A stretch of DNA of 15,321 nt from positions 1 to 15,321 of the forward strand of contig CAJAHC010000325.1 in NCBI GenBank assembly GCA_903939355.1, in the 5' to 3' direction. A model generated the notes under the pieces. It saw nothing but the letters and a program-made list of their open reading frames with translations. It was not told the DNA's origin and did not search any database. Positions 9,001-15,321 of this stretch are shown piece by piece. The number at the start of each line of letters is the position of its first letter. The stretch's first letter is position 1. This DNA is from an uncultured Methylococcaceae bacterium (GTDB lineage Bacteria; Pseudomonadota; Gammaproteobacteria; Methylococcales; Methylomonadaceae). A program made the translations under genes and the position numbers.

Positions 9001-9302
9001 ATGATTTGTTCGGTTTGTAAATCAGTATGTCTTGCAAGTGCTGTTGCTAAATTATCGTTGTTAATACGACCTTGTTGGAAGAACTCACGGTTTTGAGCTT
9101 CGGGAAGGTACCCACAAATCCCAGTTAACTCTTCGTATGTTGTTAATGCCTCTTCAAATGGAAGGTGTTGAAAACCGTGCAAGGTGTTGTGATGAACGAA
9201 ATCAAGAATTGGTGCTTGTCCAGGCAATATATGATCTAAAGTATTTACTGCCGTAATAACCCGTTCTCGACTACTCTGATTTTGTGGAAGGGTTTTTTGC
9301 AT
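6039..9302 (-). CDS. dabA: Inorganic carbon transporter subunit DabA (UPF0753/DUF2309)
   Basis: This 1087-residue protein is the long form of the DUF2309/UPF0753 family. DabA is a cytoplasmic zinc protein, distantly related to beta-carbonic anhydrases, that joins an antiporter-like membrane partner to convert CO2 to bicarbonate unidirectionally and accumulate inorganic carbon. The zinc-site motifs are intact: Cys559 and Asp561 with Arg563 in IIFCMDDREEGFR, His750 in VVLMGHGSMSQNNP, and Cys765 in AAYDCGACSG. The His-to-Cys spacing of 15 equals that reported for Halothiobacillus DabA2 (H524, C539). The N-terminal family motif FVHHNTLHGFQHLPFEEA sits near residues 35-52. It has no membrane helices, as expected. 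The start at ATG 9302 lies 8 bases after the stop of nuoM-like A and lacks a clear Shine-Dalgarno, so it may be translated by coupling. Identity is confident; the specific transport activity in this organism is inferred. Confidence 0.95.
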   Translation of the reverse strand: MQKTLPQNQSSRERVITAVNTLDHILPGQAPILDFVHHNTLHGFQHLPFEEALTTYEELTGICGYLPEAQNREFFQQGRINNDNLATALARHTDLQTEQIICSIQETTIQRKDIYTIALLFDLEGINISQLNWQIEEFDALNKAQTDIPPAVRNQLFANNPHQPTVIKQLWQSILNKLDLQQAALHPEALLDLSVEHTEEWLAAHQAMLQQETSHHHSDSVALDELFAQLGSNITFRGLILKLSGVDILDSVRPQLIRICASAMDEGIAPWQLPDRKQLGPYNAWRTTVIYDANPFLHDLPDWQQIMSELPEDAIDAIILQLTQLEIPQIRWEGYLQKLALELPGWSGIINWRQHHSQYQVTNDTAPTLVDYLAIRLTLDRLWLNQICMDIWKIPAKSTAIKSYFQKNLSEFTVRQFLYQGNLPEYLVQQAESLTIQADPDRHNRNDWLQLAELIWTWQCSALIENNTGHTAQKSGWRLFRLCQHLGLNSAHLEAIEQKDLLAMLTLLDAFNINKRNEIWLYAYELNYRESFFQALHANHNRGRWAKRNKRPKSQIIFCMDDREEGFRRHLEELNPTIETLGAAGFFGIAMNYKGLDDSKITALCPVAVTPTHEVQEIGCGDNDKLLKSHHRGRKLNQLVANFLQNGLRRNLISSHPIIDAIAPLALLGLLAKSLLPKYQQGLLADMAKWQSPEVKTRLAFTSTDHSTIASANHPKLGFTDNEQVARVAELLRNIGLTYGFSELVVLMGHGSMSQNNPHLAAYDCGACSGRHGGPNARVFAAMANRPEIRKQLAECGINIPVDTWFIGAEHNTCTEAISWLDLTDIPKDRLAGFKKLQLELRHAQLMSAHERCRRLASAPRKPTPKEALAHVEERASDFSQARPELGHATNASAVVGRRSITQGAFFDRRVFLISYDPTQDADGKILEGILLAVAPVGAGINLEYYFSTINNERLGCGSKVTHNITGLFGVMEGGGSDLRTGLPQQMVEIHEAMRLQLVVEAKTSVLERIYSEQESLRELIAGGWLHLSTKDPDSGEIFIFERGTGFILWQTNTKIPPLRDNSSDCYRDKSLPVQPMLIKQPTLMET

Positions 9303-9310
9303 GGTTAATA

Positions 9311-10783
9311 TTATAAAAGACGTTGACTGATTTGATTATTTATTTGCTCAATCGTTGCAGCCGACAGCTCAATTAATGAGGTAGGTAGTAGACCTAATAG
9401 TATGATGCAGGTGACTAATAATACGGATGCTAATAGTTCAGTAGTATTTAGGTCAGGGAGTAACTTCATTGTTGGTTTGATTGGTCCGGTAAAAAATATG
9501 CCTATGGTCCTCATTGAATAAGCTGCACTGATTAGAATGCTTAAGCCAAAAAATATTATCAAACTTCCCCATTCTTGAAAACCTCCGATAAGCGTATGGA
9601 GTTCAGCAATGAAGCCAATAGTCCCAGGTAGTCCCATTGCTGCCAGTAACGTCAGGGTCATAAGTAAGGAAAAGCGGGGCATTATTTGAATAAGTGAGCT
9701 GTAATCATGTATGTTTCTACTATGTGTGCGGTTGTACAATAATCCAACCATTAAAAACAATGCTCCCGCAATTAAGCCATGTGCACTCATTTGTATGACT
9801 GCTCCGGTAAGTCCAATTTTATTTAAGGTAGAAATGCCAAATAAAACAATACCCATGTGGCTAATTGATGAATAAGCAACCATAGCCTTAAGGTCGGTTT
9901 GGCGCCAGGCAAGTAAACCACCATAAAGCATTCCAAACAACCCAAGAAAAGCAAATAATGGTTGCAGAATGAGTGCGGCCTCGGGAAGCATGTTTACTGT
10001 TCTTATGAGCCCGTAAGCACCCATTTTTAATAAGATGCCTGATAGTAGAATACTGATAGGGCTTGGTGCCTCAACATGCGCCAGTGGTAGCCAGCCGTGC
10101 AGCGGAAAAATGGGTAATTTGACGCCAAAACCAATTAGAAAGCCAAGTAGAACTAAAATCTGTTCGTAGCGAGGCATATCTTTTGCTGCTTGGTGCATGG
10201 TTGTCATGAGAGATCCTGCGTGCTCAAGGCCATATTGACTGATGGCAAGCAAGCTCATGAGCATGAAAACAGATCCACCCATCGTATACAAAACAAAATT
10301 GAGGCTGGCGGCATGCCGGCGATTACCGCCCCAATGACCTATAAGAAAAAACAGTGGTATTAAGGTTACTTCCCAAAATATATAAAATAGTGCCCAATCT
10401 TGAGCCAGAAAAACACCCAACATGCCAAATTCCAGTAAAAGCATACAGATATAATAACCTTTGATGCTGCTGGAAATGGTGAAAGAAACTAGTAAAGAAA
10501 TAAATGTAAGGAACGTTACCAAGACCAACATTGGCATTGAAAGGCCGTCAATGCCTAATGCATAAGCACTACCAAGGTTTGGATTGAGAGGAAAATATTC
10601 ATTGAATTGAACGCCTGCATTGTGTTGATCATATATTGATAGTAGCCAACAACTTAGAAAAAATACAAGAGTGACAAACAGATTTGCAATGGCACGGATA
10701 GTTCGGAAATTCTGATTAGGAGTTAAGGCTAACAGTAAGGCTCCAGCAGCGGGTGTCCAAAGTATCAGACTCAGAATCCCCAT
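9311..10783 (-). CDS. Complex I NuoM-like antiporter subunit (A), first gene of the DAB-type operon
   Basis: This is a 490-residue polytopic membrane protein that closely follows canonical NuoM/NdhD in length and motifs. Glu138 (FWEVTLIPLFF), Lys222 (GVKLPIFPLHGWLP), Lys253 (LLKMGAYGLIR), Lys299 (RQTDLKAMVAY), His335 (SAHGLIAGALF) and Glu394 (LPGTIGFIAEL) match the channel and conserved positions of E. coli NuoM. It is the first gene after the operon promoter; AAGGAG lies 11 bases before the ATG at 10783. Genes for the other complex I subunits are absent around it, so it is not part of a normal nuo operon. It most likely acts as an ion-conducting module of a DAB-like inorganic carbon uptake complex together with the downstream dabA and dabB-like genes. 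An alternative is that it supplies an extra NuoM to a separate complex I. Confidence 0.9.
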   Translation of the reverse strand: MGILSLILWTPAAGALLLALTPNQNFRTIRAIANLFVTLVFFLSCWLLSIYDQHNAGVQFNEYFPLNPNLGSAYALGIDGLSMPMLVLVTFLTFISLLVSFTISSSIKGYYICMLLLEFGMLGVFLAQDWALFYIFWEVTLIPLFFLIGHWGGNRRHAASLNFVLYTMGGSVFMLMSLLAISQYGLEHAGSLMTTMHQAAKDMPRYEQILVLLGFLIGFGVKLPIFPLHGWLPLAHVEAPSPISILLSGILLKMGAYGLIRTVNMLPEAALILQPLFAFLGLFGMLYGGLLAWRQTDLKAMVAYSSISHMGIVLFGISTLNKIGLTGAVIQMSAHGLIAGALFLMVGLLYNRTHSRNIHDYSSLIQIMPRFSLLMTLTLLAAMGLPGTIGFIAELHTLIGGFQEWGSLIIFFGLSILISAAYSMRTIGIFFTGPIKPTMKLLPDLNTTELLASVLLVTCIILLGLLPTSLIELSAATIEQINNQISQRLL

Positions 10784-10836
10784 GAAATAAAGCGCTCCTT
10801 AAATTCAACATTTACTTTTCAACTGTAGTGCCCGCA

Positions 10837-10864
10837 ATTATACATTCAAGTGGTAAATTGGCAA
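10837..10864 (-). promoter_or_regulatory. Sigma70-like promoter of the DAB/Nuo-like operon
   Basis: On the minus strand, TTGCCA (10864-10859, 5 of 6 matches to the -35 consensus) and a perfect TATAAT (10842-10837) are separated by 16 bases. Transcription would start near 10830 and leave a leader of about 47 bases, which contains the AAGGAG ribosome binding site (around 10795-10800). No other promoter-like pair is obvious within the operon, where gaps are 1-8 bases. Confidence 0.6.
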
Positions 10865-10865
10865 G

Positions 10866-11036
10866 TTAGAGAAAATAAAGTCGCCAAAATGGACTTTTAG
10901 AGAGTTAGTTTTATGTCCGAATGACCTAATTGTAAAGTTATTCAAAATAGCTATAAAAAATGAGTCTTCCGGATAATTTTTGAGTAAAAGGATAGTTGAA
11001 TATAGATTTTTTGGAGACTTAATAATTACCAAGTTC
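10866..11036. other. Divergent intergenic region without a recognisable gene
   Basis: The roughly 300-base gap between the DAB operon and the SUF regulator carries the two promoters at its ends. In the middle I see no credible gene: the short open frames on either strand lack ribosome binding sites and any family resemblance, and the frame leading into the SUF regulator is simply an upstream extension from a TTG at 10980. A weak dyad, GGAC (10891-10894) with GTCC (10915-10918), is present but too degraded to call. Confidence 0.5.
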
Positions 11037-11065
11037 TTTACTGTGAATTTAAACAGTACTATAAT
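11037..11065 (+). promoter_or_regulatory. Sigma70-like promoter of the suf operon, possible autoregulatory operator
   Basis: TTTACT (11037-11042, 4 of 6 to consensus) and a perfect TATAAT (11060-11065) are spaced by exactly 17 bases, placing the start near 11072, about 20 bases before the regulator ATG. The -10 box lies between two GTAC tetramers (11056-11059 and 11067-11070), a small dyad centred on the -10 element. Rrf2-family SUF regulators usually control their own operon, so this dyad is a candidate operator, though this is inference. Confidence 0.6.
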
Positions 11066-11090
11066 GGTACACAATAAATTTGGAGTAGAT

Positions 11091-11555
11091 ATGTTAAGGT
11101 TGAGTAAATTGACCGATTATGCAACAGTCATTTTAAGCTTTATGGCGAAAGATGACTTACAAGTGCATGCGGCTATAGAAATAGCATCAGTAACTGGTAT
11201 TGCTTTACCTACAGTAAGTAAGGTACTTAAGCTTTTGGTAAATGCTAAAGTGCTTATTTCTACGCGAGGTGCGAAAGGAGGCTACACCTTAGCCAAAGAG
11301 CCTAGCAAAATAACAGTGGCAGCGGTTATTAGTGCGCTGGAAGGCCCTATAGCATTAACTGAATGTAGTATTTCACACCAGGGGTGTGAGCAGGCTTCAG
11401 GTTGTGGTATTCGAGGTAACTGGAGTTTAATTAATCAGGTCATTCATGATGCCTTAGAGTCGGTGACGTTAGCAGATATGATTAAACCAACTCAAGTGCA
11501 AGATTTGGCTTGGAAACAAGAGGTTTTAATCCCCGTCGCCAGTTTATATCGTTAG
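11091..11555 (+). CDS. Rrf2 family SUF operon transcriptional regulator
   Basis: This is a 154-residue winged-helix regulator of the Rrf2/IscR family, of the type that heads gammaproteobacterial SUF operons. The N terminus LSKLTDYATVILSFMA and the recognition region around TGIALPTVSKVLKLL (35-49) form the helix-turn-helix, and the wing holds GAKGGYTLAK (60-69). Three cysteines, Cys92, Cys99 and Cys105 (spacing X6 and X5), fit the cluster-binding loop of IscR-like proteins and suggest a [2Fe-2S] sensor. The ATG at 11091 is chosen because GGAG lies 5 bases before it and the family motif starts at once; an in-frame TTG at 10980 would place the promoter inside the gene. It lies 58 bases before sufB on the same strand and probably represses or tunes the operon according to Fe-S status. 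Confidence 0.92.
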   Translation: MLRLSKLTDYATVILSFMAKDDLQVHAAIEIASVTGIALPTVSKVLKLLVNAKVLISTRGAKGGYTLAKEPSKITVAAVISALEGPIALTECSISHQGCEQASGCGIRGNWSLINQVIHDALESVTLADMIKPTQVQDLAWKQEVLIPVASLYR

Positions 11556-11613
11556 ATAGAGATTTACGTTTGTTTTTGTATTTATCACATCCTTGTAAAT
11601 TATAGAGAGTTTT

Positions 11614-13062
11614 ATGTCAGCAAGTGCACAAGAAGTCAATAGTCTTATCAATAAAGAATATAAGCAAGGATTTGTGACTGAATTGGAAACTAATACGTTT
11701 CCACCCGGTTTAGATGAATCAGTTATTCATAAGTTATCAAAGATTAAAAATGAGCCTGAATTCATGTTGGAGTATCGATTAAAGGCTTTTCGACATTGGC
11801 AAACCATGAAATCTCCAAACTGGGCGTTTGTTGATTTTGAGCCAATAGATTACCAATCTATCAGTTATTACTCTGCACCTAAGCGTAAAGAAGATGGACC
11901 TAAAAGCTTAGATGAAATCGATCCGCAAATATTAGAGGCTTATAAAAAACTAGGTATTCCATTGGATGAGCAAGAGCGTCTGGCGGGAGTTGCTGTTGAT
12001 GCAGTTTTTGATAGCGTCTCAGTGGCAACTACTTTTAAAGGTAAGCTTAAAGATGTGGGTGTTATTTTTTGTCCAATTTCTGAAGCATTGCGAGAGCATC
12101 CTGAATTGATCAAACAATACCTAGGTTCAGTAGTACCCCATACTGATAATTATTTTGCCGCTTTAAATGCGGCCGTATTTACCGATGGTTCTTTTGTTTA
12201 TATTCCCAAAGGTGTGCGATGCCCAATGGAGTTATCAACTTATTTTAGAATTAATGCCGCTAATACGGGGCAATTTGAAAGAACCTTGATTATTGCCGAT
12301 GAAGGTAGTCATGTAAGCTATCTTGAAGGCTGCACTGCGCCAATGCGTGATGAAAATCAGCTGCATGCAGCCGTAGTTGAATTGGTAGCGATGAAGGATG
12401 CCGTCATCAAATATTCTACTGTGCAAAACTGGTATCCGGGCGATAAAAATGGATTGGGTGGTATTTACAACTTTGTGACAAAACGAGCAGATTGTCGTGG
12501 TGATAATTCCAAGGTATCGTGGACACAGGTAGAAACTGGGTCTGCTATTACCTGGAAATACCCCAGTTGTGTTTTGACGGGTGATAATGCTGTAGGTGAG
12601 TTTTATTCAGTTGCACTGACCAATAATTATCAGCAGGCCGACACTGGCACCAAGATGATTCATATCGGAAAAAATACTCGCAGTACGATTGTGTCGAAAG
12701 GTATATCGGCTGGAAAAGCACAAAATACTTATCGTGGTTTAGTGAAGATATTGAAAAGTGCTGAAAATGCTCGCAATTATACGCAATGTGATTCCTTATT
12801 AGTGGGCGATAAATGTGGAGCACACACCTTTCCTTACATTGAGGTTAAACAGCCTTCTGCACAGGTAGAGCATGAAGCAACTACTTCTAAAATCAGTGAA
12901 GATCAGTTGTTTTTTTGTCAGCAACGAGGGCTATCAGCAGAAGATGCAGTCTCAATGATAGTGAACGGTTTTTGTAAGGAAGTCTTTAAGGAATTGCCAA
13001 TGGAGTTTGCAGTAGAGGCTCAGGCATTGCTTGGCTTGAGTCTTGAAGGTTCAGTAGGCTAG
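11614..13062 (+). CDS. sufB: Fe-S cluster assembly scaffold protein SufB
   Basis: This 482-residue protein is SufB, which with SufC and SufD forms the SufBC2D scaffold where iron-sulfur clusters are built in the cytosol. The C-terminal core contains the residues shown to matter in E. coli: Cys392 in TQCDSLLVG (E. coli C405) and Glu421 in [14 protein letters not shown] (E434), with identical 29-residue spacing. Also visible are [21 protein letters not shown] near 194-214 and the C-terminal [21 protein letters not shown]. Length is close to the usual 470-495 residues. The ATG at 11614 is preceded by AGAGAG. It follows the Rrf2 regulator in the same direction and is separated from sufC by 57 bases. 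No truncation or missing residue is seen. Confidence 0.97.
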   Translation: MSASAQEVNSLINKEYKQGFVTELETNTFPPGLDESVIHKLSKIKNEPEFMLEYRLKAFRHWQTMKSPNWAFVDFEPIDYQSISYYSAPKRKEDGPKSLDEIDPQILEAYKKLGIPLDEQERLAGVAVDAVFDSVSVATTFKGKLKDVGVIFCPISEALREHPELIKQYLGSVVPHTDNYFAALNAAVFTDGSFVYIPKGVRCPMELSTYFRINAANTGQFERTLIIADEGSHVSYLEGCTAPMRDENQLHAAVVELVAMKDAVIKYSTVQNWYPGDKNGLGGIYNFVTKRADCRGDNSKVSWTQVETGSAITWKYPSCVLTGDNAVGEFYSVALTNNYQQADTGTKMIHIGKNTRSTIVSKGISAGKAQNTYRGLVKILKSAENARNYTQCDSLLVGDKCGAHTFPYIEVKQPSAQVEHEATTSKISEDQLFFCQQRGLSAEDAVSMIVNGFCKEVFKELPMEFAVEAQALLGLSLEGSVG

Positions 13063-13119
13063 AATTCAATTTGTAAATACGGGGCACAAAGCCCTTTAAA
13101 TAAAACAGGTAAAAATAAC

Positions 13120-13875
13120 ATGCTTAGCATAAAAAATCTTCACGTTAGCGTTGGTGACAAGCCCATTCTTAAAGGGATTGATCTTGAAATTAATGCGGGT
13201 GAAATCCATGCGATTATGGGGCCAAACGGATCTGGCAAGAGTACTTTGTCTCATATTTTATCAGGCAAGAGTGGGTATACGGTAACCGAAGGTTCAGTGA
13301 CTTATCAAGGCAAAGATTTGCTGGAAATGCCTCCTGAAACTAGGGCGCGTGAAGGTGTATTTTTAGCATTTCAGTATCCGGTAGAGATACCTGGTGTCAG
13401 CAATATATATTTATTAAAAGCAGCGCTTAATTCAATTCGTAAGCATCATGGTCAGTCAGAAGTGGACGCGATGGATTTCTTAACCTTAGTGAAAGGTAAA
13501 GTTAGGCTACTGGAAATGGATGAGAAATTTCTATATCGCGCGGTCAATGAAGGTTTTTCGGGAGGAGAAAAAAAGCGCAATGAGATTCTGCAGATGGCAA
13601 TTTTGGAGCCCAAGCTTTGTATACTTGATGAAACTGATTCAGGTTTGGACATTGATGCCTTAAAAATTGTTTCAGAAGGAGTTAATTCGTTAAGGTCGAC
13701 CGACAGAGCTTTTGTAATGGTAACGCATTATCAACGTTTATTGGACTATATTAAGCCGGATTTTGTTCATGTATTGGCTAACGGGCGAATTGTTAAATCA
13801 GGTGGAGCTGAGTTGGCATTAGAGCTTGAAGAAAAAGGATATAGTTGGCTCGAAGATAATCAGGTGGCCGCTTAA
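13120..13875 (+). CDS. sufC: Fe-S cluster assembly ATPase SufC
   Basis: SufC is the ABC-type ATPase subunit of the SufBC2D complex; ATP binding drives SufC dimerisation and opens the SufB/SufD scaffold for cluster assembly. In this 251-residue protein the Walker A motif GPNGSGKST has Lys40, the Q-loop Gln is at 85 (FQYPVEIPG), the signature is FSGGEKKRNE (146-155), Walker B ends in Asp170-Glu171 (LCILDETDSGLD), and the switch His is 203 (VTHYQRLL). Lys40, Glu171 and His203 carry the same numbers as in E. coli SufC. The ATG at 13120 has AGG about 10 bases upstream, and its stop overlaps the sufD start by one base (TAATG), indicating coupled translation. Confidence 0.97.
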   Translation: MLSIKNLHVSVGDKPILKGIDLEINAGEIHAIMGPNGSGKSTLSHILSGKSGYTVTEGSVTYQGKDLLEMPPETRAREGVFLAFQYPVEIPGVSNIYLLKAALNSIRKHHGQSEVDAMDFLTLVKGKVRLLEMDEKFLYRAVNEGFSGGEKKRNEILQMAILEPKLCILDETDSGLDIDALKIVSEGVNSLRSTDRAFVMVTHYQRLLDYIKPDFVHVLANGRIVKSGGAELALELEEKGYSWLEDNQVAA

Positions 13876-15197
13876 TGACAACGGCAAAAGCAAGCTGGTA
13901 TGCAGCAGAATATTCAAATATAGCGCCGATATTGTGTGGACAATCGTTGTTATGGCTGGAAGAGCAGCGTCTTAAAGCGTTGTCACAATTTTCAGAGCAA
14001 GGATTTCCTTCCTCGCATGAAGAAGAGTGGCGCTATACCAATGTTTCGGCTATTGAGAAAAAAAAGTTTTCGCCTACGATAAATAAAACGAAAAACCTTG
14101 TTGACATTGAGTGGTTGAAATTATATCAATTACAGGAAGCATGGTCTGTTGTCCTAGTAGATGGTCATTTTTCCGCAGAACTGTCTTCTTTAGATGATTT
14201 ACCAGTTGATGTTTTAGTGATGGGCATGGCGGATGCTTTGCAAAAATTGCCTGAGACATTAGAAAACTACATTAATCAATCTGTTAATATTGATGAAAAT
14301 AGTTTCATTGCTTTTAATACAGCTTGGTTTACTGATGGTTTGTTTGTTAGTGTGAACGCTAAACGGATTTTAGAAAAGCCGATACAAGTATTACATGTTG
14401 CTACTCAACAAGATGTTTTGGCTGCCACACGCACCGTTATTATTCTTGATAAGATGGCAGAGGCGAGCATTATAGAAACTTATGTCGGCTACGATAACGC
14501 CTATTTATCTTCCACAGTAACTGAGGTTTTTGTTGGCCAGAATGCTCATTTAACGCTTTATAAAATGCAGTGTGAATCCGAAAAAGCATATCACTTTGGT
14601 GGAATTTACGTTAAACAAGATCGTGATGCCCATTTTACACATCATAACTTTGCTTTTGGGGCTTTGTTAGCACGATCGGATATTCATACAGACTTAGATC
14701 ATGCTTCAGAGTGTGAGTTAAACGGCTTGTATTTAGGTGTAAAACGGCAACATATAGATAGCCATACACGAATTAATCATATAAAGCCTCATGGAATTAG
14801 TCGAGAGCTATATAAAGGTGTTTTGGACGACCGAGCTAGAGGTGTTTTCCAAGGACGAGTGATAGTGGCGAAAGATGCTCAGCAAACGGATTCGCAAATG
14901 AATAATCGTTATCTGCTCTTGTCTGATGATGCTGAAGCAGATAGCAAACCGCAATTAGAAATTTATGCTGATGATGTTAAATGTGGACATGGTGTTACTG
15001 TAGGTCAGTTGGACGAAAAATCTATTTTTTATCTGCAATCACGCTGTATTGATGAAGAAGTTGCTCGTAATATTTTGACATTTGCATTTGCTAATGAAAT
15101 GGTTGATAGGATAAAGATTAAAGTGTTGCACGAGATGATATTGGAGCAAGTATTAATACGTTTCCCACAGGAAGGTATAAATAAGGAGTGGTTATGA
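13875..15197 (+). CDS. sufD: Fe-S cluster assembly protein SufD
   Basis: SufD is the SufB paralogue in the SufBC2D scaffold and is needed for iron acquisition in cluster assembly. This 440-residue protein shows the expected N-terminal [10 protein letters not shown] motif (49-57), the beta-helix core with [19 protein letters not shown] near 256-274, and the C-terminal interface motif [12 protein letters not shown] with Cys370 and His372, corresponding to C358 and H360 of E. coli SufD. The end retains the [17 protein letters not shown] helix. Its ATG overlaps the last base of sufC and its stop overlaps the sufS start by 4 bases (ATGA), so sufC, sufD and sufS are translationally coupled. Length is slightly above the typical 420-435. 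Confidence 0.96.
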   Translation: MTTAKASWYAAEYSNIAPILCGQSLLWLEEQRLKALSQFSEQGFPSSHEEEWRYTNVSAIEKKKFSPTINKTKNLVDIEWLKLYQLQEAWSVVLVDGHFSAELSSLDDLPVDVLVMGMADALQKLPETLENYINQSVNIDENSFIAFNTAWFTDGLFVSVNAKRILEKPIQVLHVATQQDVLAATRTVIILDKMAEASIIETYVGYDNAYLSSTVTEVFVGQNAHLTLYKMQCESEKAYHFGGIYVKQDRDAHFTHHNFAFGALLARSDIHTDLDHASECELNGLYLGVKRQHIDSHTRINHIKPHGISRELYKGVLDDRARGVFQGRVIVAKDAQQTDSQMNNRYLLLSDDAEADSKPQLEIYADDVKCGHGVTVGQLDEKSIFYLQSRCIDEEVARNILTFAFANEMVDRIKIKVLHEMILEQVLIRFPQEGINKEWL

Positions 15198-15321
15198 GCC
15201 AATTTGATGTGCAAAAAATACGTCAGGACTTTCCAATCTTAAAAGAAAAGATACGCGGTAAGGATTTGGTTTATCTCGATAATGCCGCTACTTGTCAAAA
15301 ACCTCAGGTGGTCATTGATAG
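15194..15321 (+). CDS. sufS: Cysteine desulfurase SufS, N-terminal part (cut by window end)
   Basis: Only the first 42 residues are in the window: [16 protein letters not shown], then [18 protein letters not shown]. This matches the N terminus of SufS-type PLP-dependent cysteine desulfurases, which release sulfur from cysteine to supply SufBCD. The LDNAAT-x-QKP motif is typical; the Cys at residue 34 sits where family members more often have Ser, Thr or Ala. The catalytic Lys and Cys lie beyond the window. The ATG overlaps the sufD stop (ATGA) and AAGGAG ends 6 bases upstream, supporting this start. Confidence 0.93.
   Translation, partial: MSQFDVQKIRQDFPILKEKIRGKDLVYLDNAATCQKPQVVID

Noticed and set aside
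1363..10783. A conventional nuo (complex I) operon
   Set aside because: No genes for NuoA-K peripheral, Fe-S or quinone-site subunits are present, and dabA interrupts the antiporter-like genes.
10838..11074. 78-codon open frame on the minus strand in the divergent intergenic region
   Set aside because: It overlaps both promoters, has no ribosome binding site and its translation resembles no family; it is most likely chance in AT-rich DNA.
10980..11090. N-terminal extension of the Rrf2 regulator from a TTG start
   Set aside because: The family motif begins at the ATG at 11091, which has a well-spaced GGAG; the extension would include the promoter -35 and -10 boxes.
12548..12823. 91-codon antisense open frame inside sufB
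   Set aside because: It is a shadow of a highly conserved gene, with no start signals or family resemblance.
13081..13095. Small GC-rich hairpin (GGGC/GCCC) between sufB and sufC
   Set aside because: A stem of 4-5 pairs followed by only three T residues is too weak to call a terminator or attenuator.

Overview
This window looks like chromosome of a moderately AT-rich gammaproteobacterium, probably a chemolithoautotroph or a one-carbon/sulfur-oxidising relative. The evidence is a proteobacterial-type RadC, an Rrf2-regulated SUF operon, and an inorganic-carbon (DAB-type) transport operon. The genus cannot be fixed from sequence reading alone. No rRNA, tRNA, insertion sequence or CRISPR array was recognised.

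Left part (1-1312, minus strand): radC (JAB/JAMM-type UPF0758 protein) and a small NTF2-like DUF1348 gene. A short direct repeat lies at the extreme left edge. The DUF1348 gene is separated from the upstream operon by a convincing intrinsic terminator.

Centre (1343-10864, minus strand): a tightly packed five-gene operon, in transcription order nuoM-like A, dabA, nuoL/dabB-like, nuoM-like B, nuoM-like C. Gaps between genes are only 1-8 bases. A sigma70-like promoter lies upstream and a terminator hairpin overlaps the last stop codon. DabA is the zinc, carbonic-anhydrase-like protein that works with an antiporter-like membrane subunit (DabB) to take up inorganic carbon using an ion gradient. 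The characterised minimal system has one membrane subunit. Here there are four complex I antiporter-like subunits and no other complex I genes in the operon, and two of the four carry substitutions at channel positions. This expanded DAB-like assembly is the most interesting item in the window.

Right part (11037-15321, plus strand, divergent from the DAB operon): an Rrf2-family regulator with three cysteines, then sufB, sufC, sufD and the start of sufS. This is a SUF iron-sulfur cluster assembly operon with all recognised catalytic residues present. The sufC/sufD and sufD/sufS junctions overlap by 1 and 4 bases. The roughly 300-base divergent intergenic region holds both promoters and no credible gene.
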